DNA from: Pampus argenteus
Taxonomy: Eukaryota; Chordata; Actinopteri; Scombriformes; Stromateidae
Direction: 5' to 3'
DNA: 64,000 nucleotides
Assembly (NCBI GenBank): GCA_036937835.1
Contig: CM072874.1
Location: forward strand, 12,228,001-12,292,000
Shown: positions 1 to 11,502 of the stretch, one piece after another
How the letters are laid out: every line of letters starts with the position of its first letter
How positions within the stretch are numbered: position 1 is the first letter of the stretch
The notes under the pieces: generated by a model
Seen by the model: only the letters and a program-made list of their open reading frames with translations
What the model was told of the DNA's origin: nothing
Database searches by the model: none
Program-made: the position numbers and the translations under genes

Positions 1-2285
1 TATTTTCACTATAACAATAAACTACAAGGCACGGTGGATAGGACATATCCAACAAGTCAACATAACAGTACATGGACTGTGTGGATTGCATTTATATTGC
101 ACTTCTACCCAATTGAGAATGGCTGAAAACTAGCACGCAACGAGAGTCAAAATATAGTTAAAACTGGTACTTCTATTGATAGTAGCATGAATGTAATCCT
201 GATCAAATCTAGTGAAAAAGGAAAACAAGTTCGAGCAAGCATAGACAATTACAGGTACAGGATCACATCTTGCATGAAAAAGTATAATAATAATGTTAAT
301 AATGATATTTAAGAGAGCACATTTGTGTCGATGAAGAAGTGTTTGAGCTCATCACGAGTTTATGGTGGCACATCAGACAAAACAAGTTGGTCCTTACGGC
401 TAAAATGTTACTGCCACTGTATTAGAGAAAAAATAAAATCATTGTATATCAGTACACTTTATAGTTAAATAATTTTTAAACTATTTGCTTATTCCTGTAT
501 ATTTTTCATGGAAAGATTACTTCAACATAAAGAAATAGCCCGGGGGCTGTCATGAATTATTATAATACAAGCTGGTGGAAAACATCAACAGATATTTTTA
601 GAATTCTTTGATGTCAAAAATGTCCCGCTGTAGCAGACGCTTTTCAGTGTGTCTCTTCAACACTGTAAGAGACAGTCAACTTCAACTTGCTGATGTCAAC
701 TTGCAATTATAAACTTTTGATTTTGCATAGTTTGAGAGAAGAGGCTAAACTTTTTTTTAATTTTTTTATTCTAGAATAATCTATAATCTATAAACATACA
801 AGAGTACTAAAAGCAATTGAAGAAATAAAGAGAACAAACGCACACCCTTCCCTGCATATATCTCTAGATTTATGTTTATTGGGGATGAGTAATGAGCAGG
901 TTAAGTGACACTCTTACAAATCCCAAAACAGGTTATTCTGTTTGAAATTGAGCCACGGCATTTATGAGTGAATCCCTCATAAAAAGGACAAGCGGAGTTT
1001 CTTTGTCGTGTCAGAGGCTAAACAACTTAATGAAAGCGAATTGACTTGCTGTTGCTGGCAGCAGGCGTGAAGAGGAACATGAGTATACTGTCTCTGCCAG
1101 TGCTTGTCTTTCCTTTTTGATTCACCATCTTTCTCTGTGTCATCACTGTAAGAAACCTGATACCCTCCCTTAGTGTGATTAGCTCAGAAAAACAAATGCA
1201 ACATGATGACAGACTAGGTGGAGAAGTTTGCTCATAAAAAAAAAAGAGTCCGCTGAATAAAACATGACGTGACAAGAGAGCAAACGACACAATGATTCAT
1301 ATATATCTGTTTTCATGAGCTTTCAGCTTTCATCAATAGCCTAATGTACTCATATTTCTGTATATTTTAACTGCGCCTCCATTACTTTTATGTTTAATTG
1401 TCTTCCTAATAGGTTAGCCAATAATTATAGAAATGTATAATTATTGGATTGCAATCTTTGTAGTCCAACGACTTTCAATCTGCCTTCTACAAAGCCTGAC
1501 TGACAATTGAAGCATGTGTGTAAACAGTTTCAGTGCAAGCAGTGACTCGAGCTAGAAAAGTCTGTTTAATCATCACTACATATACATATAATGAGCCTGA
1601 AGTCATAAGAGGCCTTTTCCATATGTGGGGACTCTGTGGCTTTCACACCATACTGTAACAGTGCCGCATTTCCCCTCTGTGCTTGTTTATGTGAAGATGT
1701 AAGTGCTGCAGGGGTAATGAGGATCTAAGGTTTAGCGTCCCATTAGGTCACTTTGTTTTCTTGAAAAACATGCTATATGCTTTTTGCTTTCTATTACCAC
1801 TGCCATCAAGCTGCCCTGCTTTATGCTACATCTTAGTTATGGCACAATAACTTAACATATATATACTGATAATACTAATTAAAATTAAATACTAATTTTA
1901 AAGCAAAAACAAACAACAGAAAGAGGAGAAATGTTGTCATCGCTTCGTTTTAGGATTAAATGAAGACATTGAAATATTTTGCAGCTTGGCTTATTGGAAG
2001 TAATTTATTTCTTGTTTGCTAGGAGTATCAAATCCATAACACATGTAATTAAGCTACTGGCAAGGACAGCGTATGTAGATTTAATGTCTAAATTTGACAT
2101 ATGACCTCTGAAAGTGCTCCAACCATCACATTGACATGAAATATTAAGTGTTACGACATAAAGCGAGACAAACTGCAGGCTTTGAAGAGTAATCCTCATT
2201 TCCCCCCAGAGGTTCCCTGTGTGAAACAGGATAGGGTTTTTAAGTCCTAATAAGTTCTTAATTTAGCAGAAACACACACTACAGG

Positions 2286-2286
<1 letters not shown>

Positions 2287-2324
<38 letters not shown>
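2287..2324. repeat. (CA)n microsatellite
   Basis: Uninterrupted run of 19 CA dinucleotides in intergenic DNA. It is probably polymorphic in length. Confidence 0.95.
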
Positions 2325-2325
<1 letters not shown>

Positions 2326-4986
2326 GGTCAATAGCAGTTTCCCATCACACTTGAGTTATTTCACCACTAAACTGTCATTTAGGTGTGTCTCCTTGCATGT
2401 GTTACACATGCTGGGGTCCAGTTTCAGAAGACTAAAGCTAAATGTTATTACAGACTTATTCAGAAGTTGAATTTTAATTATTGCTCATTTTGCCACTTCA
2501 TTTCTCCTTTTATGCTGGTTTTGGGTGTCAACAGACAAGAGTGTGGCCTAAAACTCATTAAGGTTTGTTAATTAGAGCACATGGAGACCAGGGAACCTCC
2601 GTCATTAATCAAAGCAGTTCTCTGGTTTAGAGACCAATAAAAACGCTCTGGTTGATTACACACTGCCAGGCAGCACATGGGTAGGATGTGCTGTGCGATT
2701 GATGAAGAAGAATAGCAGTCACCGTAGTCCCGTAGTGTGTTTATTTTTTTATCTGCTGCTATTAAGTGCAATCAACTAAATATGTGAGAATCAAACTCAA
2801 GCTCAGCTGAGCCTGATACAAAATACAGCTTAGACAGATAAAAGCTCTGACACTGTAGTGCTGAGCCTAACAAGCTGAGTCTGAGATGTCTTGAAATAGC
2901 CACTGCACAGATGATAAATGCTCAATTTTGAGCATGGCTTTACTTGTGTCTAAAGTTTATATGAGTGGTAAATATCTAAGGAAAGGTAAGCCTCTAGCGG
3001 AGCTATGGACCCTTACATGATTTTTTCAAGTCTGTCCAAAAACAGTAGTCACATGGCTATGTATATAATCGTTCCTTTTGTTCCTACTTACCATTAAGAG
3101 ATCATCATCATATGTGCTTACAATGTAAGTGATGGGAGACAGAATCCAAAATAAAACACAAAATCCTCATTCTGAGCAAAAATCTATATTTTTTTATAAA
3201 GTTTATTAAAGGTTTATATGAGGCTTTAGTCATCTGTGTTAGTCAAATAAAGTGGATATCTTCCACAGTTACATACCTTTTTTTTTTTACTAATAAAATC
3301 CATTGTCATGTGTCGACGGATAGTGGTTTCCTGTTCAGTTGCTGTGGAGAGATTATAACAAGTAAACAAATAGAGGGAAATTGGCACTTAAATGAAGATC
3401 TGAAACTGTTCTCCAAAGCATACTCCAGTAAGGCTGTCTGGCATTCCTCTCTGTTGACAGTTGACAGGTTTAAGCTGACGTGAAGTGTGGATTTCACTGC
3501 TGCCGTGTAACTGACATCCTGTTACTTGTCGGCATCCTTTCTTTTTCTGCTGCTCCCTTGCTCACAAGCCTCATTATTGTACTAACAATGCAGGTCACAT
3601 AATTATTCTTTGAATGCAGAAGTTTGTCTTTGTGTGTCTGAGAAGTGAAACCAGATGCATCTCCTAGATTGACCTATATGCCATGAGCTCAACTAGTTTT
3701 TGATACCTGAACAGTGATCATCAATACCTCACTAATCACAGGCTCAAAGCCCAGCATATAGACGCACATATGATGAGAAAACTATTATTAAAAATGGACA
3801 AAAGATAACATTTCACAGTATAGACAAGTTAAAGTGCTTGTTGTAGTCCTGTATTTTAGGACACCTAGGAATCTAGCAATGCAACCATATACCCTCAACA
3901 CTGTTAATGATTCATAGCAATAAAAACAGGTATATACACTACATATACAAACCAGAAATAAAGAACACAAAATCTGGATTACCTCAAAGTGTCAAAGAGA
4001 AATAGGAGACTTATGCTAGACAAGAAGTAGTTTGTTTGACATGTTGTTCAACTATCTGTAAGTACAATTTAATTTAATTTGCTCATATAGATAAAATAAT
4101 CAACAGTGTCTCTATTTAACGAGGTCAGATTTGATACCATTGAGTCTCCTTGAACCATTATCTCTATGGATGAGACAACATTAGCATTGCCACAGATAGA
4201 CAAGGAATTCCTGAAAGTATAATAAACAAAACTAACTAATTAATCAAACATGAGTTCATTTCATCTCTGACATTGTACACAATCTTCATTGGAAAAGCCA
4301 AATGTCCTAAAAGGAAGATAAAAGTAATTTCATTTTAGAGTCATTGCTCCAGGGTACAATGTTTTTATTCAGGTTTCTGACTAAATCCTGCTTTGACAAA
4401 CACGTTAGAGCCCTGTAACTGGTAGGTTGTTGGTTGTCAGGCACTGAAGTGTCACTTGCATTGTCACCAATGGACACTTAGGGAATATCTCACTGAGGAC
4501 AAAAGACAGGACTTAAAAGATCATTATGGCTGGTCAAAGAGCTTGTTATTATATAGCTTTAGTCAGCTTGGACAGATGTCAGTGCTGAATAATGAAGGGT
4601 GTTACTGTTTTACCTGCTGGTTGGTGTGACAATAGTGTCGTTTCAAGGAGAATAAAAAGTTCATGTTTCCTCACATGCTTTTCTTAGATAATAGCCAGAG
4701 CCTGAGGTGTCATCATATCAAATGGCATCAGCACTCTTAAGTCACTTTTTTGATTCCATATTAGACACAACATCATAATACATTAATCATATTGCCTTTT
4801 CCAATCTGATATGCTCGTAGAGAATAGTTGGAGAATCAAGCGAATAATGACAAACATAAAATTCATTGGTATGGTATAGTAGCCTATATGGTATCTAGTA
4901 GTAGATGTAGTATAATGGGTGTAGTATAATACAATATAATAAATATAATATAGAATAGTATTGTTTAAGTTATATATTACATATAA

Positions 4987-5177
4987 TGTTGGGCAATATG
5001 ACGATATAAATGTGTCTCACATCAGATATTTTATATAATATGGATTAGCCTAAAACAGACATCTCTATCTACTTTATCCATTTGACATCTTTCAGAAAAT
5101 ACCACATTATCAATCAATATCAAGTTGTGAAATTAAACATATTGTAAAGGATTTTATCCGTATCACCCACTCTTAAT
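4987..5177. repeat. Probable short DNA-transposon relic
   Basis: The segment opens with TGTTGGGCAATATGACGATA and closes with TATCACCCACTCTTAA. Ends of the type 'TTGGGC..ATAT' and '..ATCACCCA' recur in short non-autonomous elements of fish genomes. The interior is AT-rich and non-coding. The call rests on recognition of the ends from general knowledge; no second copy was found in this window. Confidence 0.35.
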
Positions 5178-5800
5178 ATACATATAACGAAATTGACTTG
5201 TTTAATGCTTTTATAGATTATTACCTTTTTGGAACCTTCTTTAGGGCAACAGATCTCTCACAAAGATCCTTCTATAGAGAACACGTAACATGTGAAAACA
5301 GCATCATAAAACACAAGAAGTGAAGCTCCTGGTTTAGATAAAGACAGAAAAAGAAAGAGAAAAGGCAACTAATCCACAAACTAACTACTGTTGAGATAGC
5401 AGGCTGAGCCTCAGGTATTTCATGGACTTCACAACTTCAAATTAAGAAGCAATTATATTCTCTCCTGGGTCATTACTAATCCTTCTGAGGTAATGGAGCC
5501 GCACCTACAGCCTTAATTGCAGGGATTACAATTGAAAAGGCACAAATTCCTTAACCGATGCTGTCAGAAACAAAATCTTAACAGGAAGAAAGGAAACTTC
5601 AATACCTGATTTGCTAACACTGAGAAGACCTTGATGCAAAGGAAACTATTTATAATCTCTCTTTGTACTTAAGCTTGTCTTTCATTCTTTTTCTTCCTCT
5701 TTCCTTCACCTCCAACACTAAACTATTGATTAAAAAGTAGGCTGAGAGACAATGATTTAATCACAGATTAATGGATTCATTATTTTTACAAACATCAGCG

Positions 5801-8800
5801 CATGCTTTCTTTCTGTTGTTTTTATGGCCCTGCAGCAGATAAAATAATGGATTCTCTGTCAGATATAAAACTATCTAAACTCAGCATAACATTGGTGCAT
5901 CCTGGCACACCACTAACAGATAGTGTCATAGCGACGAAAGAAACAGAGATTTACTGCGACTTTAACTATTCCTGGTGGGGTAGTTACTCAATGCCAGCAG
6001 CTTTCAGTCTTGTGCAGACACAAGCCAATAAATTTCCAAAACATCACAGGGACCACTTGGACACAAGTTGTTAAACAGAAAGAGGGAGAAGATAATGAGA
6101 GAAGAGAGAGAGCTAAAGAGAGATGAGAGCTGAGGAGTGCAGGGGCAGAGGGACATCCCCTTCACATTAACCAGCATTAGTCCTGACCTTGTTAAAAGAG
6201 AAACATTCCCTGTTGTCACCACAATGTCTGCAGGGGGTGGAGAGTCAACTAAATTATCAACCCTTTCTCTTGAATTACAGCCTGTCAAGGCTAAGTTCTT
6301 GTGACTAACACTTGTGTATGAATATTACTTATTTTCTAATTATTCCCACTAAACAGAGCTAGTGATAAAAATAAAGTTGTAAAAAATAATCACAAGCTGT
6401 GATTCTTCTTGAAGGAAGTTGAACAGGTGAAGTTTGAGCTCATAGTTTAGGGATTTTCTGAATGTACAGTATCTAGCATTATAGATAAATAACCTGCATT
6501 GTTTCCAAAGAACTGACAAACAATGTTTGCAGCAAAGTTTATGTAACTTCTGTCAAAACATGGACAATGACATGTTGACACTGAATAAAAAGTGTTATGC
6601 TGGTGAAATCATTACATAAGAGATGGGAGAATAACTAATGTGTCCTGAGACACAGAACATGTGTAGGTGTCATCAGTGTAATGTGGGATTTTTGGTGCTA
6701 TGCGTGGGTCAGCATGTTCCCGGACCCTTAAATCACCTGAGTGGTGGTGTAATTATGGCTCTCTGGGACGCCACTCAACCCTCTAATACCCAGGGGGCTC
6801 TACAGCGGCGCCACTTGTTGCGCAAGTATTCATGGAGAGGGAGCTGGAGGGAGTGAAACACAGAGAGAGGCGGGGAGAAGCGGCTGAGGGTGGAGAAAGG
6901 TCGGGATGCCCTTTGGCAATTTCGAGGTTAATCTTCTAAACGTCAGCTGACAATGCAATATTGCTGTGTGTGTGTGTGCGTGTGTGTGTGTGCGTGTGTG
7001 TGTGTGTGTGTGTGAAAGGGCAGGGTGGGGACCAGGGTTGTGGCAGAGGGGTTTAGTGTGGCACAGCAAATGAGAGGGAGAAGCATTAAAATGAGGGAGT
7101 CACTCCACTTCAGACAATTTGGCTAAGATTTAAAATGTTGTTTTTTTCTTCAATCAAAACAAGTGTTTTTGTTTTTTTTAAATCCTTAAAATATGTGCTG
7201 TTTTAGCAGTTCATATAAACAGACAATAAGTGCCTTGTTCAAGATGCTTCACTAGTAAGAAAAGAGCATTATTCATTGACTTTCTTTGTATAAACTTTTG
7301 TTTTAAACTTACAGATTAAGCCAACAATATCCAGTCAGCTTCTTGAACCAACGGGCTACTGGATCCTATGACATACTGTTGGTAGCAACGTCCTTGCCAC
7401 AAAAGCCTTTTTCTCCCAAACAACCAACCCAAGAGGAATATTTAACCAATCAATGATACAAATTTTATTATGGTTCTTAACCGATAAACGAAAGATAGAA
7501 ATCAGTAACGCTCTTTATCAGTCAGTGCAGTGATTTTAATGAACTTTTAATGTGATTTATGGGCTTGATGCGTCAATAGTGATGTGATTGATATTGCAGG
7601 CAAATTATGATCTTTGAGATGTGAACAAGAAGGGGGTAAAGCCCAGACATGACATTTGGTGCCCTTATGCGACAAATGATCTGTGCTCCATCACTGAACA
7701 TGCGGGGAAGGATTTGTGTGCAGTTGTCTATGAGGCTGAATATCAAATGCATTGTGTGATATTGAACTACGTCTTAAACCATCAAAATGTTTGATGTGTA
7801 TTTTTTGAACTATTACATCCAATCAGTCAGTCTTCTTAAACATGAATTTGTGGAGATTACACAAAGCTCTAACATTATCCAGCTTTTTAAACAAAGCTCA
7901 TCACTATCAATCCATCTTTACAGGATTAGGCAGTACATGGCTGTTTTCCATACAATTAAGATAAAACTTCAATTGGCACCTAACATTTTATTTCCACATC
8001 TATTTTCACAAGGCCACGTTCTTGTGATAGAGATATAGGCCACAAGGATTTTCATGAGTGACTCCTCAGTGAATCAAACTATTTGTCTAGAATGGACAAA
8101 AAAAAGTATTTGATTACCAGACCAGTTTTATTCTGATGAACTGACATGGTAACACCAACCAGATCTCCTTGTACCAAAACTAGAAGCATAAAGATGAAAA
8201 ATGGCAACAAGTGTGGATGAGATTGATAGAGCTATGCAGCTTGCTGTGGGTCCATTTACAGAAATACAACTCTTGCATCAGCATATTTGAACATTTTTGA
8301 AAACTAAACAGCAATTCAATTTGATTATCAGGCTATCATACTAATTTATGACACTGAACAGTATACACTTAACTGGCACTCCTAATGCATGGTACAGTAT
8401 ATCACTGGCACAACCATCACAGCTTATATTTACATAGCAGTTTTAGTTAGATACATAGTTTGAATTTTGCCTCTAGTTTATATCTACCTCCATAAATGTG
8501 TCATCTTGCACTTGTTTTGTGGCTTATTTGACGTAGCTCGGCTGCTATAACAACTCATATCTAATCCCAATATGAACACTGAATGCTACTCATGTCAACA
8601 CATAAATGTGAGCAATACTTGTTGACCAAAAACTGTTGTAGGTGTTGAAGGACAACTGTGAAAATGTATATTGTCCTCTTAAGGGATCAGAAACATGTTC
8701 ACATGTCATCATTGTTTTGCTTGTTTTCATGGTGACACACTGTTGCATGTATTTTTAGATGTGGGTTTCGCCCTTAACATGTATCCACGCATGACAGCTC

Positions 8801-9329
8801 ACTGACACACACAAACACACATATGTGCCTGGACACATTTATTTATTCTTTTTCTTATTTTTTTTTTTTAAATTAATTTACTTTTTCATCTATTTCACTT
8901 CTCACTCACATTTACAGGGCTCCCAGTAGTTTGTTGTGGTAATTACCTGTAGACATGGTGCAGAACAAAGCAATCACGTCCCTAAATATGCTGTCTAGAC
9001 TTGGCGTCTCGCTCCCTCTCTCTCTCTCTCTGTGTCCCTTCATTTATTGTTTGACCTGTCGTCTGACCTGACAAGAAGTCAACCTTTAACTTGAAAGAGG
9101 ACAGATGACACCAATTGTTTTCAGCTCATTACTTGTCATTTATCCTTTAATCGGCTTCAAATAATTTGGTCTGATTCCAGCGTCAATATAGATTTTTTTT
9201 TTTTTTTCTTTGCTATATCAACAGATTTCAGCATCTCGAAATGTTAAAAAGCACAACATATCTAATGCTTCTTACTCTGAGACAAACAACGGGGCAGTGC
9301 AGTAAAGAGACAGTTAGTCTGACCCGCTG
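5801..9329. other. Intergenic, no gene seen
   Basis: No gene recognised. Contains a TG/CG microsatellite near 7.0 kb, short TC runs near 9.0 kb and several T-rich tracts. The sequence at about 9060-9200 is non-repetitive, with TAAT-type cores, and resembles regulatory DNA. The 90-codon frame at 5802-6074 has no recognisable domain or splice context and is treated as chance. Confidence 0.55.
6965..7014. repeat. (TG)n microsatellite with CG interruptions
   Basis: About 25 TG units broken twice by a CG step, in intergenic DNA. Antisense frames through it encode only TH repeats and are artefacts. Confidence 0.9.
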
Positions 9330-9660
9330 TAATGGCCCTCCTTTGAAGTGGTGAAGATAGTGCTTGTAATCAGCTTAATTGATTGTAACAAGGCACCAGC
9401 ACCAGAGAGTAAGATAGAGACAGACCGCTGTGGGGTGGTTTTAGAGAATCACTTGTGTTTGGGTAGAGTAGTAATTCACCATAATGACAGCCATTACTCC
9501 AAAGGCAAACAATGTCACTCAAACTCCAAACTCCGGGTCAAGCTGGCAGATGTAGTCATTGTACTAAAAAACAGCCACAGGGGGAAATTACAAGCAAATA
9601 GAGTTTAAGTGCTTCCCAAGTACTATTGAATCATGAGTAATTGCCATTCAATTAGGTAAG
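9330..9660. promoter_or_regulatory. Candidate conserved non-coding element
   Basis: About 330 bases of non-repetitive sequence of balanced composition between low-complexity tracts. It has several homeodomain-type cores (CTTAATTGATTG near 9375, GTAATTCACCATAATGACAG near 9470, GAGTAATTGCC near 9635). An 86-codon frame crosses it but has no recognisable protein motif. It lies about 9 kb upstream of the msx start, where limb, fin and neural enhancers of such genes often occur. This is inference; alignment to other fish would decide it. Confidence 0.25.
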
Positions 9661-9879
9661 GAATAAACTTGAGCGCAACACAAACACCTTTGTATTTAAA
9701 AGCAAATTAGGAACACAGTGTTTGTCTCGCTTTAATCAAAATAGAATATCGATTTTGCCATCGACATCTAGGAGCTGATGTTTCATTGTGTGAACAAGAA
9801 TGGACAAATTGACACATTTACTATACTGTACAAACTGCACAATCAGTATATTTGTAACCCTCCACCTCAGTAAAACCTC

Positions 9880-9882
<3 letters not shown>

Positions 9883-9933
<51 letters not shown>
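9883..9933. repeat. (TC)n microsatellite
   Basis: Uninterrupted run of about 25 TC units. It creates the poly-SL segment of an otherwise meaningless 86-codon frame. Confidence 0.95.
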
Positions 9934-9937
<4 letters not shown>

Positions 9938-10233
9938 GTCTGTGACGGTCTTACTTGCTCTTCCCTTGCTCTTGTCTCTTCATCTGGAGTTGATCATTTC
10001 ATTTCCTGGCTAGTATTACAGTCGACAATTATCTACAGATCAGCACACAGCCCAACTTAAAAGGCTTGGAGGAGGCACAGATACAGGGGCAGAAAGAGCA
10101 TGAGAGAAAATGTTATATTAACTCAGTGAACTTGTTAAGGTGCCAATCTTTTTTTTTTATTTTATTTTTTTTGCCACTTTGGAGTACTTTCCCATCATCT
10201 CTTTATAAGTTGATAGAGCAAATGTGTTCAGTT

Positions 10234-10587
10234 GATATGGAGCAATATTAGCACTCATTGGGAGTTGTGTTTCTTGTCTCCTGGTGTAACCTGGGTCCAA
10301 TACTCACTCTCCAGTTAGCTCTGTTTTTGGGCTTTGCCAACTTCTCAAGGAACATATGCCGGATGTCAGCTGCTAAATGCTCCGCTGTGCTCGCCAGCTT
10401 GTCACTTCAGGAAACAACTTCAATCGGGGTCGCGGGAGTGGATTAAAACAATAAAGTAAACATTTTGTTAAGCAATGCTGCAACATTATGTCAAGCTGAG
10501 AGAAACTGCAGAATTGGGTGATAAGTTGCTGTATGTCTGTCACTACAAGCAACCCCTTTTCACATACAATTTGATCCATTGTTAAAG
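10234..10587. repeat. Dispersed short element, family A copy 1
   Basis: Matches a second copy at 36020-36320. Both begin GATAYGGAGCAATATTAGCA, share CCAATAYTCACTCTCC in the middle, and end with CAACCCCTTT followed by a degenerate tail. There is no coding capacity. The length and internal layout suggest a non-autonomous DNA transposon, but clear terminal inverted repeats were not defined. A family B element starts directly at its 3' edge. Confidence 0.6.
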
Positions 10588-10775
10588 GGGATGTATCATG
10601 CAGACTTCCAGGTCTATAGTTATATTCTGGGACTTTTTGCAGCTCCTCCGTTCAACCTCTGAAACAGACTGTGTTAGCTTGTGTCTCTTTAAGGCCTCCC
10701 ATACGAGCCCCCTTTGTTCTGATTGGTTACCTCCTGGAGGCTTGATTTTTGGTGGCTTGGGAGGCAATGTAAGCA
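10582..10775. repeat. Dispersed short element, family B copy 1
   Basis: Begins AAAGGGGATGTATCATGCAG and continues TTCCAGG..TATATTCTG, matching the start of a copy at 60545-60977. It lacks the complementary 3' end (..TGTCCCCTTT) seen in that copy, so it is probably 3'-truncated. It includes the CTGATTGGTTACCTCC segment seen in related fish repeats. Non-coding. Confidence 0.55.
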
Positions 10776-11480
10776 AACAGCAGTAGTAAGTTTTGCTTCT
10801 CTTTTTTTTTTTTGTTCTTTACTTGAAAGGAAAACTTAAATAAAACTCAAATACATTCGTACATGTTTACATCTGTAGCAGAACAACTTACTGAGGAAAA
10901 TGTACAAAAGCCAGTGTCATATTTATGATCAATGTTAACCTGCATCTATCCAGAAAGCTGTCAAAATCACATTTTTAAAACAAAATACAAATTCAGCAAA
11001 AGCGTTATTTTCAGGGCAGATCACAGGGTACTAATGAATGAAATGCAATAGTAAGCCACTCATTTCATTTTTAGTCTGTCGGCAGTAGAAACAAGGATGT
11101 CCACTCTATCCACTACATACTGCTTTCTCTGCTACTTTGTCCTACTCCTGGCCGTAAAGTAAAGCAGATAACTAAGACTAGCATTGTGGTAATTGCCCGG
11201 CTGCCAATCAGTCTAGCAGCAAGCCCCTGTTGTTCCATTTCAAAGGCGACATGCAGAGGTTTGTGACCCTAGGCGAGGAAAGGGTCAACGCAAAGGACCC
11301 TGGTGGCAGTTCTCGCTCCATAAGGTCAGAGCAAAGATCAGTGTTGTTGTGTATGTTTGTGTGGCCTGGACTCCATATCACATCCTAGCTCTGTCCTTTG
11401 GTCATACTGTGACTGGCGTCGTTCCCTCATTAAACAGCAGTGAGTCTGAGTCTTGAGTCTGCTGCAGGCTCCCCCCTCCC

Positions 11481-11502
11481 CACACACACACACACACACA
11501 CA
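11481..11502. repeat. (CA)n microsatellite
   Basis: Eleven CA units immediately after a C-rich tract. Confidence 0.9.

Larger units (their letters stand above)
1..5800. other. Intergenic desert, left flank
   Basis: No exon of a recognisable gene was found on either strand. Open frames here are 60-90 codons, show no family motifs and are not joined by splice signals. The sequence is AT-rich, with a CA microsatellite near 2.3 kb and a probable short transposon relic near 5.0 kb. A stretch at about 5450-5600 contains ordered, non-repetitive sequence with TAAT/ATTA cores and could be a conserved regulatory element, but that is a guess from texture alone. Confidence 0.6.

Noticed and set aside
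4410..4480. Possible tRNA-derived SINE (TAACTGGTAGGTTGTTGGTT)
   Set aside because: It resembles the B-box region of fish SINEs, but no A box, 3' tail or second copy could be found. Too degenerate to call.
5802..6074. 90-codon frame on the + strand
   Set aside because: It has no recognisable domain, is AT-rich, and has no flanking exons or splice signals.
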